Positions 42,652 to 52,078 of a DNA stretch of 64,000 nucleotides are shown piece after piece. Where the stretch lies: NCBI GenBank assembly GCA_905193225.1, contig CAJJNV010000002.1:51816-115815 (forward strand). Direction: 5' to 3'. The stretch comes from an uncultured Oscillospiraceae bacterium (GTDB lineage Bacteria; Bacillota; Clostridia; Oscillospirales; Acutalibacteraceae). The position numbers were made by a program, and so were the translations under genes. Position 1 is the stretch's first letter. Each line of letters starts with the position of its first letter. The notes beneath the pieces were generated by a model. The model saw nothing but the letters and a program-made list of their open reading frames with translations. It did not search any database and had not been told where the DNA came from.

Positions 42652-44442
42652 ATGATAAGATCACATGTACTTATCTGCGGCGGTACCGGATGTACTTCAT
42701 CGGGAAGCGTTCAGCTTGCACAGGCTCTTGAAATGGAGCTTAAAGCCGCAGGACTTGAAGACGAGGTAAAAATCGTAAAGACCGGATGTTTCGGACTTTG
42801 CGCTCTCGGCCCGGTTATGATAATCTACCCCGAAGGCACATTTTACAGCCAGGTAGCGGTAGAAGACATCCCCGAGATCGTTGAGGAACATCTGTTAAAG
42901 GGACGTGTTGTCGACCGCCTTGCCTACAATGAAAAGGCAGAGGGCGAGGGAGCCGCAACCTCTCTTAACGACACTCCCTTCTATAAAAAGCAAAAGCGCG
43001 TTGCTCTTCGTAACTGCGGCGTTATCAACCCCGAGGTTATCGACGAGTACATTGCCATGGACGGATATCAGGCTCTCGGTAAGGTGCTTACCGAAATGAC
43101 CCCCGACGAGGTCATCCAGACCATGCTGGACAGCGGCCTTCGCGGACGCGGCGGCGCAGGATTCCCCACCGGCCTTAAATGGAAATTTGCCAGAGGCAAT
43201 GATGCCGATCAGAAATATGTTTGCTGTAACGCCGACGAAGGCGACCCCGGTGCGTTTATGGATCGCTCGGTGCTTGAGGGCGACCCCCACGTTGTGCTTG
43301 AAGCTATGGCAATCGCCGGTTATGCAATCGGCGCAAATCAGGGCTACATATATGTTCGTGCCGAGTATCCCATTGCCGTTAAACGTCTCCAGATAGCCAT
43401 TGATCAGGCCAGAGAATACGGCCTGCTCGGTAAAGATATTTTCGGTACCGGATTTGATTTCGACATCGACATCCGTCTCGGCGCCGGTGCATTCGTCTGC
43501 GGCGAGGAAACCGCTCTTATGACCAGTATCGAAGGCCATCGCGGCGAGCCGAGACCCCGTCCGCCCTTCCCGGCAGTTAAGGGACTTTTCGGCAAGCCTA
43601 CCATTCTCAACAATGTTGAGACCTATGCCAACGTTCCGAGAATAATTCTCAACGGACCCGAGTGGTTTGCTTCCATGGGTACCGAAAAGTCTAAGGGAAC
43701 AAAGGTTTTTGCCTTGGGCGGAAAGATTACCAACACCGGCCTTGTGGAGATTCCCATGGGTACCACTCTTCGCGAGATCGTTTATGAGATCGGCGGCGGC
43801 ATTCCCAACGGAAAGAAATTCAAGGCTGCCCAGACCGGCGGACCTTCGGGCGGATGTATTCCCGCTTCGCTCATCGACACTCCTGTTGATTACGATTCTC
43901 TTATCGCCATCGGTTCCATGATGGGATCGGGCGGACTTATCGTTATGGACGAGGATAACTGTATGGTCGACATAGCGAAATTCTTCCTTGAATTTACGGT
44001 GGACGAGTCCTGCGGTAAATGCACCCCCTGCCGCATAGGCACAAGAAGAATGCTTGAAATCCTTGAAAGAATAACCGCCGGAAAGGGCGAGGACGGCGAT
44101 ATTGAAAAGCTTGAGGAGCTTGCAAAAACCATTAAATCCACCGCTCTTTGCGGACTGGGTCAGACCGCTCCCAACCCCGTTCTTTCAACCCTCCGTTACT
44201 TCCGCGACGAATATGAGGCTCATATTTACGAAAAACGCTGCCCCGCAGGCGTATGTAAAAAGCTTGCCCGCTTTGTTATTGATGCAGATAAGTGTAAGGG
44301 CTGTTCTGCCTGCGCCAGAAAGTGCCCCGTTACCGCCATCAGCGGTCAGGTCAGATCGCCTTATGAGATCGATCAGGCCAAGTGCATTAAGTGCGGCGCT
44401 TGTATCGACACCTGCAAATTCGGCGCAATCGAAAAGAAGTAA
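42652..44442 (+). CDS. hydB: NuoF-like flavoprotein subunit of bifurcating hydrogenase (HydB)
   Basis: A 596-residue subunit. N-terminal [2Fe-2S] thioredoxin-like domain (CGGTGCTSSGS and KTGCFGLCALGP). NuoF core with the FMN/NADH segments GLRGRGGAGFPTGLKW and CNADEGDPGAFMDRS, and the [4Fe-4S] site ESCGKCTPCRIG. C-terminal 2x[4Fe-4S] ferredoxin (KCKGCSACARKCP, KCIKCGACIDTCK). This is the flavin site where NADH and ferredoxin electrons are combined for H2 formation. Ribosome site ttggaggg. Confidence 0.95.
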   Translation: MIRSHVLICGGTGCTSSGSVQLAQALEMELKAAGLEDEVKIVKTGCFGLCALGPVMIIYPEGTFYSQVAVEDIPEIVEEHLLKGRVVDRLAYNEKAEGEGAATSLNDTPFYKKQKRVALRNCGVINPEVIDEYIAMDGYQALGKVLTEMTPDEVIQTMLDSGLRGRGGAGFPTGLKWKFARGNDADQKYVCCNADEGDPGAFMDRSVLEGDPHVVLEAMAIAGYAIGANQGYIYVRAEYPIAVKRLQIAIDQAREYGLLGKDIFGTGFDFDIDIRLGAGAFVCGEETALMTSIEGHRGEPRPRPPFPAVKGLFGKPTILNNVETYANVPRIILNGPEWFASMGTEKSKGTKVFALGGKITNTGLVEIPMGTTLREIVYEIGGGIPNGKKFKAAQTGGPSGGCIPASLIDTPVDYDSLIAIGSMMGSGGLIVMDEDNCMVDIAKFFLEFTVDESCGKCTPCRIGTRRMLEILERITAGKGEDGDIEKLEELAKTIKSTALCGLGQTAPNPVLSTLRYFRDEYEAHIYEKRCPAGVCKKLARFVIDADKCKGCSACARKCPVTAISGQVRSPYEIDQAKCIKCGACIDTCKFGAIEKK

Positions 44443-44459
44443 TAAAGGAGGAATATACG

Positions 44460-46199
44460 ATGAAAATGATAAATCTCACCATAGACGGCATTCCGGTATC
44501 TGTACCGGAAGGATCTACCGTCCTCGAAGCCGCAAAGGAAGCAAACATCAATATTCCCACCCTTTGCTATCTTAAAGATGTTCAGCAGATCGGCGCCTGC
44601 CGCCTCTGCCTTGTGGAAATAAAGGGAGCAAGATCTCTTGCTGCCGCCTGTGTTATGCCTGTGGGCGAGGGTATGGAGGTTAAAACCAACACCCCCCAGA
44701 TCCGCGAGGGCAGAAAGGTCAACCTCGAGCTGCTGCTTTCCAACCACAACCGTGAATGTACTTCCTGCGTCCGCTCGGGTAAATGCGAGCTTGCGGCGCT
44801 TTGTAACGAATACGGCGTGGACGGATATCCTTTTGACGGAGCAAAGAGCGAAACCAAGATCGATGATCTTTCGCCCTCTATCGTCCGCGACAATTCCAAG
44901 TGCGTTCATTGCCGCCGCTGCGTTGCCACCTGTAACAATATTCAGCAGGTCGGCGCTATCGGTGCAACCAACCGCGGAATCAAAACCGCTATCACCTGCG
45001 CCTTCGACCGCAGCCTCAACGATTCTCCCTGCATAAACTGCGGCCAGTGTATCGTTGCCTGCCCCGTCGGCGCACTTCACGAAAAGGACAGCACCAAGGC
45101 TGTATGGGATGCTCTTGGCGATCCTGATAAGTATGTTGTTGTTCAGCCCGCTCCCGCCGTGCGTGCTTCTATCGGTGAGGAATTCGGTCTTCCCATGGGA
45201 GTTGCCACCACCGGCAAGCTTGCCGCTTCGCTCCGCAGACTGGGATTTGACAAGGTGTTTGACACCGATTTCGGCGCCGACCTTACCATTATGGAAGAGG
45301 GTACCGAGCTTATCGACCGTATAAACAACGGCGGAGTGCTTCCCATGATAACCTCCTGCTCGCCCGGATGGATCAGCTATTGCGAAAAATTCTATCCCGA
45401 GTTTATTCCCAATCTTTCCTCCTGCAAATCGCCCCACGAGATGACCGGCGCGGTTATCAAGAGCTATTTTGCAGAGAAAATGGGCATCGATCCCAAGTCC
45501 ATATATGTTGTTTCTGTAATGCCCTGTACCGCTAAAAAGTATGAGGCAAAGCGCCCCGAGCTTTCGGAAAACGGACTTCCCGACGTGGACGCCGTTCTGA
45601 CAGTTCGCGAGCTTGCCAGAATGCTTAAACAGGCCGGTATCGACTATGCCCGTCTTCCCGACGAGAATTTTGATACAATGCTCGGCGAATCCACCGGCGC
45701 CAGCGTCATCTTCGGCGCAACCGGCGGCGTTATGGAAGCGGCTCTGCGTACCGTTTACGAGATCGTTACCGGCAACACCCTCGACAGCGTTGATTTCACC
45801 GCAGTACGCGGAATTGACGGCGTTAAGGAAGCTGAAATCGACCTTAACGGAATCAAGGTTAATGTTGCGGTTGCTCACAGCACCGGCAATGCCAAAAAGC
45901 TTCTTGAATCGGTCAAAAAGGGCGAGAAGAAGTACCACTTCATCGAGGTTATGGGATGCCCCGGCGGCTGCGTAACAGGCGGCGGCCAGCCCATTGTTTG
46001 CTCCAAGGATCTTATGTATCTCAATGTTAAGGAACTTCGCGCAAAGGCTCTCTATGACGAGGACGCCGGCAAGGCAAAGCGCAAGTCCCACGAAAACGAC
46101 GAGGTCAAAAAGCTTTATGACGAGTATCTCGGCGAGATTGGCGGACATAAGGCTCACGAGCTTCTCCATACCACCTATGCGGCCAAAAGCAAGTTTTAA
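44460..46199 (+). CDS. hydA: [FeFe] hydrogenase catalytic subunit (HydA, group A, bifurcating type)
   Basis: A 579-residue subunit from ATG 44460 after aaaggagg. N-terminal [2Fe-2S] domain (LCYLKD, ACRLCLVE), then a His/Cys cluster (HNRECTSCVRSGKCEL) and two [4Fe-4S] motifs (CVHCRRCVATC, CINCGQCIVACP). H-cluster motifs: L1 ITSCSPGWISYCE, L2 VMPCTAKKYEAKRPE, L3 EVMGCPGGCVTGGGQP. The C-terminal tail with YLGEIGGHKAHELLHT is the small-subunit-like segment. Together with HydB/HydC it makes H2 from ferredoxin plus NADH. L1 has TSCSP where many enzymes have TSCCP. Confidence 0.96.
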   Translation: MKMINLTIDGIPVSVPEGSTVLEAAKEANINIPTLCYLKDVQQIGACRLCLVEIKGARSLAAACVMPVGEGMEVKTNTPQIREGRKVNLELLLSNHNRECTSCVRSGKCELAALCNEYGVDGYPFDGAKSETKIDDLSPSIVRDNSKCVHCRRCVATCNNIQQVGAIGATNRGIKTAITCAFDRSLNDSPCINCGQCIVACPVGALHEKDSTKAVWDALGDPDKYVVVQPAPAVRASIGEEFGLPMGVATTGKLAASLRRLGFDKVFDTDFGADLTIMEEGTELIDRINNGGVLPMITSCSPGWISYCEKFYPEFIPNLSSCKSPHEMTGAVIKSYFAEKMGIDPKSIYVVSVMPCTAKKYEAKRPELSENGLPDVDAVLTVRELARMLKQAGIDYARLPDENFDTMLGESTGASVIFGATGGVMEAALRTVYEIVTGNTLDSVDFTAVRGIDGVKEAEIDLNGIKVNVAVAHSTGNAKKLLESVKKGEKKYHFIEVMGCPGGCVTGGGQPIVCSKDLMYLNVKELRAKALYDEDAGKAKRKSHENDEVKKLYDEYLGEIGGHKAHELLHTTYAAKSKF

Positions 46200-46225
46200 T
46201 TTTTAAATAACAAATCCTTTAAAAG

Positions 46226-46270
46226 CCCCTTTGCAAAGCTGTTTTTGTTTTGCGAAGGGACTTTGCTTTT
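46226..46270 (+). terminator. Terminator of the hydrogenase operon
   Basis: Inverted repeat cccctttgcaaagc / ttttgcgaaggga followed by a T-rich stretch. The stem has one G-T pair and the T run is broken, so strength is uncertain. Confidence 0.6.
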
Positions 46271-46476
46271 ACGGGCTGATTTTGGATTGAAAAATTTTTT
46301 GTGAGCTTGATGTTAAATCATAGATTTATTCATAAATTGCTGATATACTTTAAAACAATGAAACGGTTAACGGGCAGTCCGGAAACCGATTGATGCTTGA
46401 GCCGGAGACATACGAGCCCCCGGCGAGTTCAATTATCACCGAATTATATACAAAAGACAGACAACGGAGGAAAGCT

Positions 46477-47589
46477 ATGTACCCGAATAACCCTAACGGA
46501 TATAACGGAAATTCCCCGTATCAGGGAAACTATAACGGCAGTGTACCGCCCTATCATCAATACAGCCCACAGCCGCCGTACGGTGGGTTTTACGGTCAGC
46601 CTATATGGCTCGATCCACACGAGGCTCAGCGCAGAAAAGAACGCAAAAGCCTTAAAAAATCAATGAACTGGTTTGGCGGAGCGGCTTTGCTGACGCTGGC
46701 ATTTGAAATTGTATTTTCATCGCTTGCTATGCTGCTGTTTATGTCTTTCGGTCTTAATATGACCGATTTTTATGAAAATGCCTTTATTTATGTTTTCTTT
46801 TCGCCCCTTTGTATTGTGCTGCCTTTTGTAATCGCATCAAGGGCATGCAAAAACCATGTTTCTGATGTGGCAACATTTAAAAAGCACAGTCCGCTTTTGG
46901 GAATAGGCGTGTTCTTTTTGGCATTTTGGGGAATAACTGCCGGAAATATGGCGGCAGATATGCTAACAACACTTTTCCCTGTTCTCGAAAGCTCCTCTGA
47001 GGCGGCAAGCTTGCCTGCTGCGGAAAATATGCGCGCGGTGATAACCGAGCTTTTATATGCCGCCGCCATTCCCGCACTTATGGAAGAGCTTGCATTCAGA
47101 GGCATTGTGACCGGCGGACTTCGCAGGTGGGGAGATAAATTTGCCATAATTATGGGCTCGGTAATTTTTGCGCTTGTGCACGGAAACCTTATACAGATGC
47201 CGGCCACGTTTTTGGCAGGAATTTTTATGGGATATGCCTATGTGCGAACCGAGTGCCTTTGGACGTCCATTGCAATTCATTTTGTCAACAACGCTATGTC
47301 TACCGCACTTTCGACCCTTTCCTCAAACTCGGCCAGGTTTGCCTTTATGAACGAGGCTTGGTTTGGATATGCCCTTTATGCGGTCTGGATTCTTTTGGGA
47401 CTTTTGGGATTTTTGCTTGTCAAAATTCACGACAGAAGACTTAAGGGTGCGCCCGCTCTCAAGTGCTATGAGGGTTGTCTCGATCCCCGTTCGATACCCG
47501 GAACGGCCGTGTCTTCTCCCGCGTTTATAGTTGCCGCAATTGTTTATGTGGTGTATGCTTTTGCAATCAACGGATTGGTGTCACTATGA
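46477..47589 (+). CDS. CPBP-family intramembrane protease
   Basis: About 370 residues from ATG 46477 (acggaggaaagc). The first 50 residues are rich in Asn, Tyr, Pro and Gln (NPNGYNGNSPYQGNY), followed by about eight membrane helices. The catalytic motifs of the CAAX protease/bacteriocin-processing family are present: LMEELAFRGIVTGGL (EExxxR), SVIFALVHGNLIQMP and FLAGIFMGYAYVRT, AIHFVNNAMST. It probably cleaves a membrane-bound substrate; a role in bacteriocin immunity or envelope processing cannot be told apart. Its stop overlaps tadA. Confidence 0.88.
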   Translation: MYPNNPNGYNGNSPYQGNYNGSVPPYHQYSPQPPYGGFYGQPIWLDPHEAQRRKERKSLKKSMNWFGGAALLTLAFEIVFSSLAMLLFMSFGLNMTDFYENAFIYVFFSPLCIVLPFVIASRACKNHVSDVATFKKHSPLLGIGVFFLAFWGITAGNMAADMLTTLFPVLESSSEAASLPAAENMRAVITELLYAAAIPALMEELAFRGIVTGGLRRWGDKFAIIMGSVIFALVHGNLIQMPATFLAGIFMGYAYVRTECLWTSIAIHFVNNAMSTALSTLSSNSARFAFMNEAWFGYALYAVWILLGLLGFLLVKIHDRRLKGAPALKCYEGCLDPRSIPGTAVSSPAFIVAAIVYVVYAFAINGLVSL

Positions 47590-48053
47590 GGGCTGACAGA
47601 GAAATTGATGCAAAATTTATGGAACAGGCGCTGATGCTTGCAAAGCAGGCCGCAGAAGCGGGAGAGGTGCCGGTCGGCGCGGTGGTCGTTAAGGACGGCG
47701 AAATTGTCGGAAAAGGCCGCAATACCAGAGAAGAGCAAAAAAATCCTCTCGGTCACGCCGAAATTTCCGCCCTGTGCGAGGCAGCCGAAAACTTAGGCGG
47801 CTGGCGGCTTTGCGACTGCACACTTTACGTCACTCTCGAACCTTGCCCCATGTGCGCCGGCGCCATAATAAACGCCCGTGTGGGCAGAGTGGTTTACGGT
47901 GCGAGTGATGACAAGGCCGGGAGCGTCGGCAGCCTTATAAATCTTTTTGCGGTCGGATATAATCATACCCCCGCCCTTACAACAGGGGTGCTTTCGGAAA
48001 AGTGCGGAAAGATTCTTTCTGATTTTTTTGAGAAAAAGCGAAAAATTGATTGA
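47586..48053 (+). CDS. tadA: tRNA-specific adenosine deaminase TadA
   Basis: A 155-residue zinc enzyme starting at ATG 47586, overlapping the previous stop. HAEISALCEA carries the catalytic glutamate and zinc histidine, and EPCPMCAGAIINAR the two zinc cysteines. It converts A34 of tRNA(Arg) to inosine. It stands just upstream of the SRP RNA and dnaX, a common Firmicutes order. Confidence 0.95.
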   Translation: MRADREIDAKFMEQALMLAKQAAEAGEVPVGAVVVKDGEIVGKGRNTREEQKNPLGHAEISALCEAAENLGGWRLCDCTLYVTLEPCPMCAGAIINARVGRVVYGASDDKAGSVGSLINLFAVGYNHTPALTTGVLSEKCGKILSDFFEKKRKID

Positions 48054-48078
48054 TTTTAATGCTCGAGTGTGTTATTCT
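48050..48078 (+). promoter_or_regulatory. Promoter for the SRP RNA
   Basis: TTGATT (48050-48055), overlapping the end of tadA, 17-base spacer, TATTCT (48073-48078). Confidence 0.6.
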
Positions 48079-48124
48079 TAAAAGGATAAAGGCACAGCTT
48101 TTTTACGGAGTAATTTCATATATT

Positions 48125-48245
48125 TCGGCGTATGTACGCGCGGGCCCTGAGCGACCGACAATCACGAACCATGTCAGGCGGGGAACCGAGCAGCATTAAG
48201 TGATCCGTTCGGTGCGACGCAGTAAGTCTGTGCGTGCATACACCA
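48125..48245 (+). ncRNA. ffs: Signal recognition particle RNA (bacterial small type)
   Basis: The apical helix 8 is recognisable: 48171-48196 with TGTCAGG, a GGGGA-type tetraloop and AGCAGCA, matching the Ffh-binding core. The arms pair well: gtatgtacgc with gcgtgcatac at the base, ccgac with gttcgg, and atcac with gtgat. A T run follows at about 48264. It is located between tadA and dnaX, the usual place in Firmicutes. Ends are approximate. Confidence 0.9.
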
Positions 48246-48352
48246 AAGTATATGATCTTGCTCCTTTTTTGATTGTATCGGCAAAAAAGTGCTTTGCCGA
48301 GCAAAAAGGTGCAAAATGCAATGAAATTTGCGAAAAATGCAGGAGGGGTAAA

Positions 48353-50965
48353 ATGTATCAGGTGCTTTACCGAAAATGGCGTCCAAGGAATTTTTCCGAT
48401 GTGGTCGGCCAAAGGGCGATAATCGCCACCCTTAAAAATGAAATAGCCACCGGCAAGATATCCCATGCCTATCTTTTTACCGGCTCGAGAGGCACGGGAA
48501 AAACCACCTGCGCCAAAATTTTTGCAAAGGCGGTCAACTGCCTGTGCTCTAAGGACGGAGAGCCCTGCAACGAGTGCGAAATATGCCGCGGAATAGACGA
48601 TGGCACCGTGCTTGATGTGGAGGAAATCGACGCCGCCTCAAACAACGGCGTTGACAACATCAGGGAGATAAGAGACGAAGTAAACTTCACTCCCGCTAAG
48701 GCAAAATACAGGGTATACATCATTGATGAGGTGCATATGCTGTCTCCGGGTGCGTTTAATGCCCTGCTCAAAACCCTTGAAGAGCCGCCGGCGCACGTTA
48801 TTTTTATACTTGCCACAACCGAGGTGCACAAGCTTCCTGCCACCATCCTTTCCCGCTGTCAAAGATTCGATTTTGGCCGTATATCCTCCGAGGACATTGC
48901 CGGAAGACTTAAAGCGGTGGCCAAAAACGAATGCATAGAGCTGGACGATGAGGCGGCACTGCTTATTGCCGGTCTTGCCGACGGGGGAATGAGAGACGCC
49001 CTTTCGCTTCTCGACCGATGCAACACAGGGGCGGCCGTAACCGCTAAGATGGCGGGGGAGATACTCGGTCTCGCTTCAAAGGAAAGCCTTTTTGCGATTT
49101 CCTCCGCCCTTTCAGACAGAAATCTTGCCCTTTGCCTTGAAATAATAAAACAGATGAACGACAGCAGCAGCGACATTTCAAGGGTCGCCGAGCAGCTTGT
49201 CGGTCATTTCAGAAATATAATGATAGCCAAGGCAGTTAAAAAACCCGGGGAGCTTATCGTTTGCCAAAAGGAAGAGCTTGTGCGCTATATGAACGCGGGC
49301 GAGGGCTTTTCTATGGCGAGAATACTTGAAATTCTCGATGCTTTCCAACAAACGGCCGAGAAAATGAAAAAAGCGGCCTCAAAGCGCGTGGAACTTGAAA
49401 TGGCCTTTGTTTCGCTTTGCGTAAACGAGCAGAGCAAGGCGGTGGGAGAAGTGCCCGTTCAAAATGGTGATCCGGGCGGAACGCATAGCTTCCAAAGCAC
49501 ATCTGCCGTTGGTGCGCAGAACTTCCGAAATGCCGCGCAAAACGGATTTTCCGAAGGAACGCAGATTGGACATAACCTTCAAAACACCGACCAAAGCGGT
49601 GTACCCTTTGCCGACGGCAGCGTGACTGCTGCGGAAAGAAAAACGGCAGATGCCGGTAACGGAACAGCCGGTGGAAGCCTGTCCGATTCCGAAAAAGACT
49701 CTGTCGGCGGGAATGACACAGCCAACGGTAAAGCGCCCGCTGACGGCAGATTTTCCGTTTCCGATAAAGCCTCGGTGGCCGAAAAAATTGCCGCTCTTAA
49801 AAAAGCTGCTTTTGCCGACAGAACCGGGCACAACCCATTCGACATTCCGACCGACAAAACGACCGGCAGTTTTTCCGACAAGCTTAGCAGTCAAGGCGAT
49901 TCAAGTGTTGAGGAAAAATCAAAAACTCAGTATATGCCGGGCAATGAAGAAAATTTAAAAGAAAAATACGAACCGCAGCCCGACCGTCTGCCGTGGTCTG
50001 AAAGCGACCAAAGCTCCATTGAGCTTGCCGAGCGTGCGGCCGAAAAATATCGTGGCTCAGCCGAAGATGATCTGCCCCCATGGGACGAGGAAACAGCCGA
50101 TTTTTTGCCTTATGAGGAAAGAATGGAGCAGGCAGCCGAAAATAACGGCCATCCCGACGGGCAAGCGGAGCAGCAATCGAGCGTACAGTCGGAAATGTCA
50201 GGCATCGGCGCTGATGAAGGTCAAAGAAATGACATGGGCAATCCTGATGATATGACGGCTGAAAGAGAAACTGCCGACATTGCAGCTGACAATGCAGCGC
50301 CAAACGATAATGCGACTCCGGCCGATAGCGAGACAGCTGTTAATACGACCGGTGACGATATGTCGGTTGAAAATCCCTTTGCCGGCAGTGAATCACCTGA
50401 TAACGAAATGGTCAACACTGCGGCCGACAGCGATAACACACCGGTCGACAATGCACCGGCAGATAATACCCCGATTGATAATAACCCTACCGATAATGTA
50501 CCGATCGTCGGCAGTTTTGTCGGAAATGCATCTGCATCGAATACCGCTTTCGCACCTCAAAGGGTTGGGCAAAGCACGCAGGCTGAAAGCGGTGTCGCCG
50601 CGGCCGAAAGGGAAAACAATTCAAAAGACGACCGACAGCCAGAGAAATTCGGCAAATGGCCCGAGGTGCTTGAGGCTCTGTCGGAAATCAACCGTATGCT
50701 TTCTTCCACCCTTAGGGAGAGCTCGGCATATATAAAAGGCGACAGCCTTTTGCTCATAAAATCCGAAAACCCCATGTTTTTCGAGCTTATCCGAAAGGAA
50801 TCCAAAAATAAAAGCGACATTCGCGCGGCTCTTATGAAAATTACCGGCAAGCAGTTCCGTCTCGGACCTTATGAGCAGGGAACGGTAAAGCCTAAGGCCG
50901 ATCCTATGATGGTATTCCTCGAAGATATGAAGCAAAAGGGCATAAACATTGTCGAAAAGCAATAG
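48353..50965 (+). CDS. dnaX: DNA polymerase III gamma/tau subunit
   Basis: An 870-residue clamp loader subunit from ATG 48353 (aggaggggta upstream). Residues 1 to about 365 are the AAA+ ATPase: TGSRGTGKTTCAKIFAKAV (Walker A), four zinc cysteines (CLCSKDGEPCNECEIC), IIDEVHMLSPGAFNALLKTL and TEVHKLPATILSRCQRF. Residues about 365-760 are a very long low-complexity linker rich in Asn, Asp, Ala and Ser with near-repeats such as DNTPIDNNPTDN. The last 110 residues (WPEVLEALSEINRMLSST and on) form the C-terminal domain. The linker is much longer than in B. subtilis DnaX (about 560 residues in total). No in-frame slippery heptamer was seen. Confidence 0.93.
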   Translation: MYQVLYRKWRPRNFSDVVGQRAIIATLKNEIATGKISHAYLFTGSRGTGKTTCAKIFAKAVNCLCSKDGEPCNECEICRGIDDGTVLDVEEIDAASNNGVDNIREIRDEVNFTPAKAKYRVYIIDEVHMLSPGAFNALLKTLEEPPAHVIFILATTEVHKLPATILSRCQRFDFGRISSEDIAGRLKAVAKNECIELDDEAALLIAGLADGGMRDALSLLDRCNTGAAVTAKMAGEILGLASKESLFAISSALSDRNLALCLEIIKQMNDSSSDISRVAEQLVGHFRNIMIAKAVKKPGELIVCQKEELVRYMNAGEGFSMARILEILDAFQQTAEKMKKAASKRVELEMAFVSLCVNEQSKAVGEVPVQNGDPGGTHSFQSTSAVGAQNFRNAAQNGFSEGTQIGHNLQNTDQSGVPFADGSVTAAERKTADAGNGTAGGSLSDSEKDSVGGNDTANGKAPADGRFSVSDKASVAEKIAALKKAAFADRTGHNPFDIPTDKTTGSFSDKLSSQGDSSVEEKSKTQYMPGNEENLKEKYEPQPDRLPWSESDQSSIELAERAAEKYRGSAEDDLPPWDEETADFLPYEERMEQAAENNGHPDGQAEQQSSVQSEMSGIGADEGQRNDMGNPDDMTAERETADIAADNAAPNDNATPADSETAVNTTGDDMSVENPFAGSESPDNEMVNTAADSDNTPVDNAPADNTPIDNNPTDNVPIVGSFVGNASASNTAFAPQRVGQSTQAESGVAAAERENNSKDDRQPEKFGKWPEVLEALSEINRMLSSTLRESSAYIKGDSLLLIKSENPMFFELIRKESKNKSDIRAALMKITGKQFRLGPYEQGTVKPKADPMMVFLEDMKQKGINIVEKQ

Positions 50966-51095
50966 TTTACAAAGCCTGCGGGCTGTGGTATAATTTTCTG
51001 CGAAAACGGCATTATTAAAAGCCGCATTTTGCAAAATTTCAATTAAAAACTCATAATTAAAAACTCAAATGTTAAAACCGAAAGGACAGATAAAT

Positions 51096-51449
51096 ATGAA
51101 GGCAAGATTACCTAAGGGCTACGGCGGCGGACCGGGCAATATGAACAGTATGATCAAGCAGGCTCAGAAAATGCAGGCCGATGCAGAGGCGCTGCAGGGC
51201 GAGCTTGAAACCAGAGAATACACTGCCGTTTCGGGCGGAATGGTAGAGGTTACCGTTACCGGCGACCACAAAATCAAAAGCATAAACATTAAACCCGAGG
51301 CGGTCGATCCCGACGATGTGGAAATGCTTGAGGATATGATCGTTGCGGCGGTCAACGAGGCTCAGCAGAAGGCCGACGACACGGCAGCCGAGGAAATGGG
51401 CAAGATAACCGGGGGAATGAACATACCGGGACTCGGAGGAATGTTTTAA
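51096..51449 (+). CDS. ebfC: YbaB/EbfC nucleoid-associated protein
   Basis: About 117 residues from ATG 51096. NMNSMIKQAQKMQADAEALQ and GGMVEVTVTGDHKIKSINI are family features, as is the Gly/Met-rich tail. Between dnaX and recR as in most Firmicutes; it binds DNA and helps RecR-linked repair. Confidence 0.92.
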   Translation: MKARLPKGYGGGPGNMNSMIKQAQKMQADAEALQGELETREYTAVSGGMVEVTVTGDHKIKSINIKPEAVDPDDVEMLEDMIVAAVNEAQQKADDTAAEEMGKITGGMNIPGLGGMF

Positions 51450-51452
51450 ACA

Positions 51453-52055
51453 ATGGCATCCTATAATGTAGCCCCTCTCGAGGAGCTTATAGACCAATTT
51501 GCCCGTCTGCCCGGAATAGGGCGGAAAACGGCTCAGCGGCTTTCCTTTTATGTGCTCGGCCTGCCCGACGGTGAGGCCGAAAAGTTTGCCGATGCCATTT
51601 TAGAGGCTCATAAAAAGATACATTCCTGCAAGGTCTGCCAAAATCTCACCGACGGGGAATGCTGCTCTATCTGCTCGTCCTCTGCAAGGGACAGATCCAT
51701 TATATGCGTTGTGGAGGACCCGAGGGATGTTATGGCTTTTGAGCGGACGAGAGATTATAACGGACTCTATCATGTGCTGCACGGGGTCATTTCCCCCATG
51801 GACGGGGTGGGTCCCGATCAGATACGCATAAAGGAGCTGCTTTCGAGACTGGGCGGAGACGAGGTTAAAGAGGTCATTATGGCCACTAATCCCACCGTTG
51901 AGGGAGAAGCAACGGCCATGTACATTTCAAAGCTTTTAAAGCCCCTTGGCATAAAAATTTCCCGACTTGCCTACGGTATACCTGTCGGAGGCGACCTTCA
52001 GTATGCCGATGAGGTCACCCTTTCGAGGGCGCTGGAGGGCCGAAACGAGCTTTAA
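51453..52055 (+). CDS. recR: Recombination protein RecR
   Basis: A 200-residue recombination mediator. Helix-hairpin-helix at FARLPGIGRKTAQRLSFYVL, zinc finger CKVCQNLTDGECCSIC, Toprim segment SIICVVEDPRDVMAFE and the C-terminal YGIPVGGDLQYADEVT. It acts with RecF/RecO in gap repair. Starts 3 bases after ebfC stop. Confidence 0.96.
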   Translation: MASYNVAPLEELIDQFARLPGIGRKTAQRLSFYVLGLPDGEAEKFADAILEAHKKIHSCKVCQNLTDGECCSICSSSARDRSIICVVEDPRDVMAFERTRDYNGLYHVLHGVISPMDGVGPDQIRIKELLSRLGGDEVKEVIMATNPTVEGEATAMYISKLLKPLGIKISRLAYGIPVGGDLQYADEVTLSRALEGRNEL

Positions 52056-52078
52056 AGGGCAGCTTCGTTGTTTTTTGA

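Noticed and set aside
44373..46169. 598-codon minus-strand frame opposite hydA
   Set aside because: It mirrors the strongly conserved hydA sequence. The product has no plausible domains.
49360..49380. Programmed frameshift site in dnaX for gamma/tau production
   Set aside because: The A runs seen (for example aaaaaag near 49370) are not in the frame needed for a -1 slippery heptamer and no stimulatory hairpin stands out.
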